A stretch of DNA of 64,000 nucleotides from PHAA01 sp034927445 (GTDB lineage: Bacteria; Bacillota; Syntrophomonadia; Syntrophomonadales; Syntrophomonadaceae), in assembly GCA_034927445.1 (NCBI GenBank), contig JAYFPZ010000004.1, forward strand, positions 1 through 64,000. Reading direction: 5' to 3'. The notes below the pieces were generated by a model, which worked only from the letters and a program-made list of their open reading frames with translations, was not told the DNA's origin and did not search any database. This document shows positions 60,285 through 64,000 of this stretch, piece by piece. Made by a program: the position numbers and the translations under genes. Positions within the stretch are counted from its first letter, which is position 1. The number at the start of each line of letters is the position of its first letter.

Positions 60285-61229
60285 CTATTTCTCCAGTTTG
60301 TTGGGGATCCTCCCCTCTTTGGACTGGTGTTCAAAACATCGTTCGCAGCCTTTGCATTCCTTGATTCTCTTCTCAAATACGGTTTTTATCATTTTAACCG
60401 ACTCGCTGTGGGGTTCCTTGCCGATGTTGTGCAACACAATCCTCCGGGGAGCGATGGTTATAAGGATGCTTACCAGCATGTCATCCAGGGTTATTTCGCC
60501 CCGGGCTATATCGTCCAGATAATAATTAACATGGCTGGGCTCCAGTCTGACTCCATTCCCGTCCCAGAGTGAGAAGCGGCCGTGTCTATCCATCATAATA
60601 TTTACTTCCATAACCGTGGGAGGTTGCGTATCCACAAAATACCGCAGAAGTTTGACAAACTCATTATACTCTTTTTCATTCTTCAGTTCTTCATAGGCCA
60701 GGTCCACCGCGAATTTAATTTCAACCAAATAGTCTTTCATGCAAAAATTAATGAAACCGTCTACCACCAGCAGATCATGATAATATATATAATCCAATAT
60801 TTTATGGGCTATCTTGTTTTTCCGCCCGTAATTCATTAACAAATTCAGGCTTTCATTGGAATTGCACCGTTTCAAGAATTCGATGGCTTTGTTGAATATG
60901 GTCATCTGGTCTCCCAGGGGGATGTGGCGTCCTTTCTTGCTGACCTCTTTCCAGGTAAGTTTATCTTCCCAGTCCCTGACAATGTGATCGGCCAGGAACT
61001 CTGAGATCTGATGTTTAAAAATGTAGACAATATCTTCATCTTTGAGGTGAGCAGCGGTTGTACTGCCGTGCAGCATAAGATCGAAAATGATACTGACATT
61101 GCGGTCTACGAAATGGCTCTGGACGGACAGAAAATAGCCGTGTTGTTTTAACCACGAAAATTTTTTATTAAGTTCATCCAGTAAAAACCTGTAGTCTGCG
61201 GCCGTAGCAATACTCAATTTATATATCAT
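60285..61229 (-). CDS. ytxC: Sporulation-associated protein YtxC
   Basis: A 314-aa protein recognised by length, position next to thrS as in Bacillus, and segments such as DYLVEIKFAVDLAYEELKNE, EVNIMMDRHGRFSLWDGNG and LITIAPRRIVLHN. Its molecular role is unknown. A C-terminal CKGCERC may bind metal. AGGAGG is six bases before the ATG. Confidence 0.85.
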   Translation of the reverse strand: MIYKLSIATAADYRFLLDELNKKFSWLKQHGYFLSVQSHFVDRNVSIIFDLMLHGSTTAAHLKDEDIVYIFKHQISEFLADHIVRDWEDKLTWKEVSKKGRHIPLGDQMTIFNKAIEFLKRCNSNESLNLLMNYGRKNKIAHKILDYIYYHDLLVVDGFINFCMKDYLVEIKFAVDLAYEELKNEKEYNEFVKLLRYFVDTQPPTVMEVNIMMDRHGRFSLWDGNGVRLEPSHVNYYLDDIARGEITLDDMLVSILITIAPRRIVLHNIGKEPHSESVKMIKTVFEKRIKECKGCERCFEHQSKEGRIPNKLEK

Positions 61230-61356
61230 TTTCGGCCTCCTAAATCAATGCTTTCATTATTATATGTGAGGCCATTTTTCATTATTCAGCGGACAGCCAT
61301 CCAAAATTTGTGACCCAGGCCGCAAATTACTTATATTACCTAAAATAATGATAAAA

Positions 61357-61385
61357 AATACCGGAGCTTTTAAAACTCCGGTATT
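61357..61385 (-). terminator. Terminator of the stalk-domain protein gene (copy 1)
   Basis: AATACCGGAG and CTCCGGTATT form a perfect stem with TTTTTTA following on the minus strand. A nearly identical 40-bp copy lies at 62436-62475. Confidence 0.85.
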
Positions 61386-61452
61386 ACTGCTTTCAGTATG
61401 CTCAAGCTTATCTTATGGGAACGCCTATTTTTCTCAAATTTTATTAATCCAA

Positions 61453-62196
61453 TTATTGCAGATTAAACCAAACTCCGCCCGAACCGTCATATTGCAGACC
61501 AAATGCCGCCTTGGGATTGGTATCATCCTGATTGACTTTGAAAGTGATATATCCCTCATGTTCAGCCCCGGGATAAAGCTCTGAACTCAGAGCCGGCTCA
61601 GGTTCAACCACACTGACAAACTGATTGTATTTAACATATGAACCTGAATAAAGCTGGAAGAGAGCTTCATTCAAATTCAGGCTTGTTTCTCCTGAAGAAG
61701 ATATTAAATTAACTTTAACCTTGGCCAGGATGTATTCTTCCTTGTCCCCGGGAGCACTGTTGAACATGTTAGCCGATTTAATCATATCCCAGGCCTGGGA
61801 GCCTCTAATTGTTTTCGTAACGGTAATATCGGCAACATATGAATTACCCAGACTGCTATATGTTACTCTCTGGGCCACGCCCAAGGGAGCAGGATTTAGT
61901 CTGCTATAGCCTGCATTGGGCTGACTGCTGCTGCCCTTGTCATTTATGTTGGCTGTATTTGTCGTTCCGTCCCAAACCACATCTTTGCCTAACATGGTAG
62001 CAATTGCGGATAAAGGTACATAAGTCCTTTCATTATACACGATGTTGTCAGCATTAACTGTTTGTCCATTCACTTTAATATTAATCGAATTGAACAACAC
62101 ACTTATGTTCTGGTAACCGCCGCTTGCCAAGGCCACTCCCGATAACATCATGGTGATAATAACCCCGGCAATAAAACCTCGTATTTCTTTTTTCAT
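61453..62196 (-). CDS. Exported protein with copper amine oxidase N-terminal-like (stalk) domain
   Basis: A 247-aa secreted protein: signal peptide to about residue 25 (VALASGG), a stalk domain with SINIKVNGQTV, NERTYVPLSAIATMLGKDVVWDG, then a DUF4352-like beta domain (EYILAKVKVNLIS, ELYPGAEHEGYITFKV). Such proteins are surface or envelope components in Clostridia; no enzyme site is seen. ATG at 62196 with GGGAGG six bases upstream. Confidence 0.85.
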   Translation of the reverse strand: MKKEIRGFIAGVIITMMLSGVALASGGYQNISVLFNSINIKVNGQTVNADNIVYNERTYVPLSAIATMLGKDVVWDGTTNTANINDKGSSSQPNAGYSRLNPAPLGVAQRVTYSSLGNSYVADITVTKTIRGSQAWDMIKSANMFNSAPGDKEEYILAKVKVNLISSSGETSLNLNEALFQLYSGSYVKYNQFVSVVEPEPALSSELYPGAEHEGYITFKVNQDDTNPKAAFGLQYDGSGGVWFNLQ

Positions 62197-62441
62197 TTCA
62201 ATCCTCCCTAACATTTTAGTACTTATTTAGAATTAGATTCGTTTATTAATATACTAAAATTTAATATTCGTCCTATTAAATAAAAATTCCTGCCCAAATA
62301 TTTATTTTCATGGTAAATTGTGGGCAGTATATGAATTGCTCGGCATTACTTAGGTGATTATCCCGATAATTTTTATATTTAATATCTACCTGAAATTACT
62401 GGTGACAATTTGGTGAATAATTACCAAATTCAGCATAAAAA

Positions 62442-62470
62442 AATACCGGAGCTTTTAAAACTCCAGTATT
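62442..62470 (-). terminator. Terminator of tRNA-Val (copy 2 of the duplicated terminator)
   Basis: AATACCGGAG pairs with CTCCAGTATT (one mismatch), T-run TTTTTTT on the minus strand, 13 bp after the tRNA. Confidence 0.85.
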
Positions 62471-62482
62471 ACTGCGTTTTTA

Positions 62483-62557
62483 TGGTGGGTCGTACAAGAT
62501 TCGAACTTGTGGCTTCTTCCGCGTCAAGGAAGCACTCTACCTCTGAGTTAACGACCC
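62483..62557 (-). tRNA. tRNA-Val (anticodon GAC)
   Basis: Minus-strand cloverleaf: acceptor GGGTCGT with ACGACCC, discriminator A and encoded CCA; anticodon stem CTTCC/GGAAG with loop TTGACGC, anticodon GAC reading GUC; T-loop TTCGAAT. 75 nt including CCA. Confidence 0.95.
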
Positions 62558-62749
62558 ATGTATCCCATATTATATATTGGCGGCGGGAATTAGTAAAGTC
62601 TGCAATTTAATCCATGCCTTTTTTTAGGTTTACTGCTCCAACCAACAGCTTATGCACATAATCGAGCCGCTAACTCAATATACCTTTAGAAGAATTATTT
62701 TTTCGACAAGCGCAAGCGTGCCGGTCGAATACTAAAGAGGTGGGTATAC

Positions 62750-63496
62750 TTGATATTGCTTTTTAGGAAAAGAACCCTGGCTTTTATCTTTACCGGCATA
62801 TTTCTGCTGGGCTTCGGGACTTTCAATGTTGCCCTGCATCCCAACATGGACCAATGGAAGCAGGAGAAACTGGTGATTACCCAGGTTAAAACCCAGCAAA
62901 AGGCTGTGGCTCTGACCTTTGACGATGGTCCCGATCCGGCCCGGACGCCGGTGGTACTGGCAAATCTGCAAAAACATAATGTCCACGCCACTTTTTTTGT
63001 AGTAGGTAACCGGGCTGAAAAATATCCGGAACTGCTGCAGCAGATAGCGGCTCAAGGCCATGAAATTGCCAATCATAGTTACACTCACAATTATGCTGCA
63101 TTCCAGAGCAACAAAGCTGAAGTCTTCCAGGAAGAAATAGATAAAACCAACTCTATCATTAAAAATCTGACCGCGCAGACCCCCAGCCTTTTTCGTCCGC
63201 CGGGAGGATATCTTTCCGACAGTTTAGTCGAGTTTACCAAGCAAAACCAGATAACGATCGCTTACTGGAGCTGGCAGCAGGACAGCAAGGACTGGAAAGT
63301 CGGCAACAGCAGCTCCTCTATCGCCAGTCATATTATTCAGCATATCCAGCCCGGTCAGATAATCCTTCTGCACGATGGGGGCGATAACGGCCTGCAGACG
63401 GCCCAGGCCGTAGATATGCTATTGACGCAGCTTATGGATGAGGGTTATCAATTCATTACCATGAGCGAATTAATTAAATTGGGCGATAAGGAATAA
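62750..63496 (+). CDS. Membrane-anchored polysaccharide deacetylase (NodB family)
   Basis: A 248-aa protein with one N-terminal membrane segment and a NodB domain: VALTFDDGPDP (catalytic and metal Asp), HEIANHSYTHN (metal His pair), LFRPPGGYL and IILLHDGGDN. It deacetylates cell-wall or spore glycans outside the membrane. TTG start with GAGGTG seven bases upstream. A second family member starts 59 bp downstream, so the two form an operon. Confidence 0.92.
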   Translation: MILLFRKRTLAFIFTGIFLLGFGTFNVALHPNMDQWKQEKLVITQVKTQQKAVALTFDDGPDPARTPVVLANLQKHNVHATFFVVGNRAEKYPELLQQIAAQGHEIANHSYTHNYAAFQSNKAEVFQEEIDKTNSIIKNLTAQTPSLFRPPGGYLSDSLVEFTKQNQITIAYWSWQQDSKDWKVGNSSSSIASHIIQHIQPGQIILLHDGGDNGLQTAQAVDMLLTQLMDEGYQFITMSELIKLGDKE

Positions 63497-63554
63497 AGCG
63501 CGTTTTGAGGAAATAAAAATATATAAATTTGACAAAGGGGGGTGAAATTAGATA

Positions 63555-64000
63555 ATGCCGAGAATTTTTGGGTTTTATGAGCTCCGGCCCGGAACCAAGG
63601 TCGTAATTATTGCCGCCTTAGTACTAGTCCTTCTGACCAGCAGCGTAGTGTATGTTCAGGCATATCACAAATTAAAGCCGATTTATGAAGTGAAAACCGA
63701 TAAGAAAATAGTAGCCCTTACCTTCGATATAAGCTGGGGCAACAATACTCCACTGCCGGTAATAGACATCCTGAAAAATAACGGAATAAAGGCTACCTTT
63801 TTTCTATCCGGCCCCTGGGTAAAACAATATCCCGACATTCCCAAAAGAATTCAGGCGGATGGACATGAGATAGGCAGCCACGGATATCGTCATATTAATT
63901 TGAGTAATCTCAGCAAAACCGAGATTAAAGATGAACTGATGAAAGCGCATAATAACATTAAAGAAGTGACCGGAATCGAAGCCAACCTGATCAGAACTCC
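63555..64000 (+). CDS. pdaB: PdaB-type sporulation polysaccharide deacetylase, 3' end outside the window
   Basis: The first 148 codons are visible: a membrane segment (about residues 15-35), then VALTFDISWGNN in place of the TFDDGP motif and HEIGSHGYRHINL with the histidine pair. TFDISWGN is characteristic of PdaB/YbaN sporulation proteins. Start ATG with GGGGTGA upstream. Confidence 0.88.
   Translation, partial: MPRIFGFYELRPGTKVVIIAALVLVLLTSSVVYVQAYHKLKPIYEVKTDKKIVALTFDISWGNNTPLPVIDILKNNGIKATFFLSGPWVKQYPDIPKRIQADGHEIGSHGYRHINLSNLSKTEIKDELMKAHNNIKEVTGIEANLIRT

Noticed and set aside
1..64000. CRISPR array, prophage or complete IS element
   Set aside because: No regularly spaced direct repeats of CRISPR type, no phage structural genes and no transposase ORF were seen.

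Overview
The window reads as chromosome of a low- to mid-GC, spore-forming, Gram-positive anaerobe of the Clostridia. It could be of the Peptococcaceae or Syntrophomonadales type, but the species is not recognised. Clues are an infC leader of the L20 type, a T-box in front of pheST, Bacillus-type PHO boxes, a DinR/LexA-type SOS box, sporulation genes ytxC and pdaB, a YqzL-like microprotein, lipobox lipoproteins and strong AGGAGG ribosome binding sites with frequent TTG and GTG starts.

Positions 1-50,000 are essentially one phosphorus island. From left to right it holds: the 5' end of a group IIC intron inserted behind the terminator of the pst operon; phoU-pstB-pstA-pstC with an unannotated 28-aa membrane peptide in front; pstS; yibEF and phoA; a 42-aa membrane peptide; two Ppx/GppA paralogues flanking a divergent promoter, one of them in an operon with ppk; a polyferredoxin; a DUF5662 gene; a phosphonate transporter (phnD-C-E-E plus a GNAT enzyme); a full C-P lyase operon (phnG-H-I-J-K-M, hexapeptide acetyltransferase, phnL); a second phnM with a PhnF-type GntR regulator; a PHP-family phosphodiesterase of PhnPP type; a flavodoxin-type reductase; a second PHP phosphatase; and an operon of a 54-aa peptide, PAP2 phosphatase, GT4 glycosyltransferase, PIN protein, PIN-PhoH ATPase, CheW and a chemoreceptor. 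Then come a sigma-54 activator, phoP-phoR, a TGS-uridine kinase type nucleoside kinase and a GGDEF-EAL-CBS-GGDEF protein.

The unifying observation is regulatory. At least thirteen intergenic regions, all on the minus strand, carry TTTACA-like hexamers spaced by 11 bp or multiples of it, the form of the PhoP binding site in Bacillus; one further site is weak. They precede pstS, pstC, phoA, ppx, phnD, phnG, the second phnM, phnPP and ycdX-like genes, and also genes not classically tied to phosphate: two small membrane peptides, DUF5662 and a c-di-GMP protein. The PAP2-GT4-PhoH-chemoreceptor operon has the weak site. PhoP and PhoR are encoded in the window. Inference: the island couples phosphate and phosphonate scavenging, polyphosphate turnover, possible membrane lipid replacement and chemotaxis or c-di-GMP output.

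From 50,000 on the content is mostly housekeeping: a DUF763 helix-hairpin-helix protein with an SOS box, a membrane-anchored unknown, pheT (lacking its OB-fold domain) and pheS under a T-box, a YqzL-like peptide, a SpoU methyltransferase, rplT-rpmI-infC with its leader, thrS, ytxC, a stalk-domain exported protein, tRNA-Val and two polysaccharide deacetylases, the last cut by the window edge. Three different non-coding inverted-repeat elements sit between genes. No CRISPR array, prophage or complete insertion sequence was seen. Computation (weight-matrix scans, homology searches, covariance models) was not available, so family names rest on recognised motifs.
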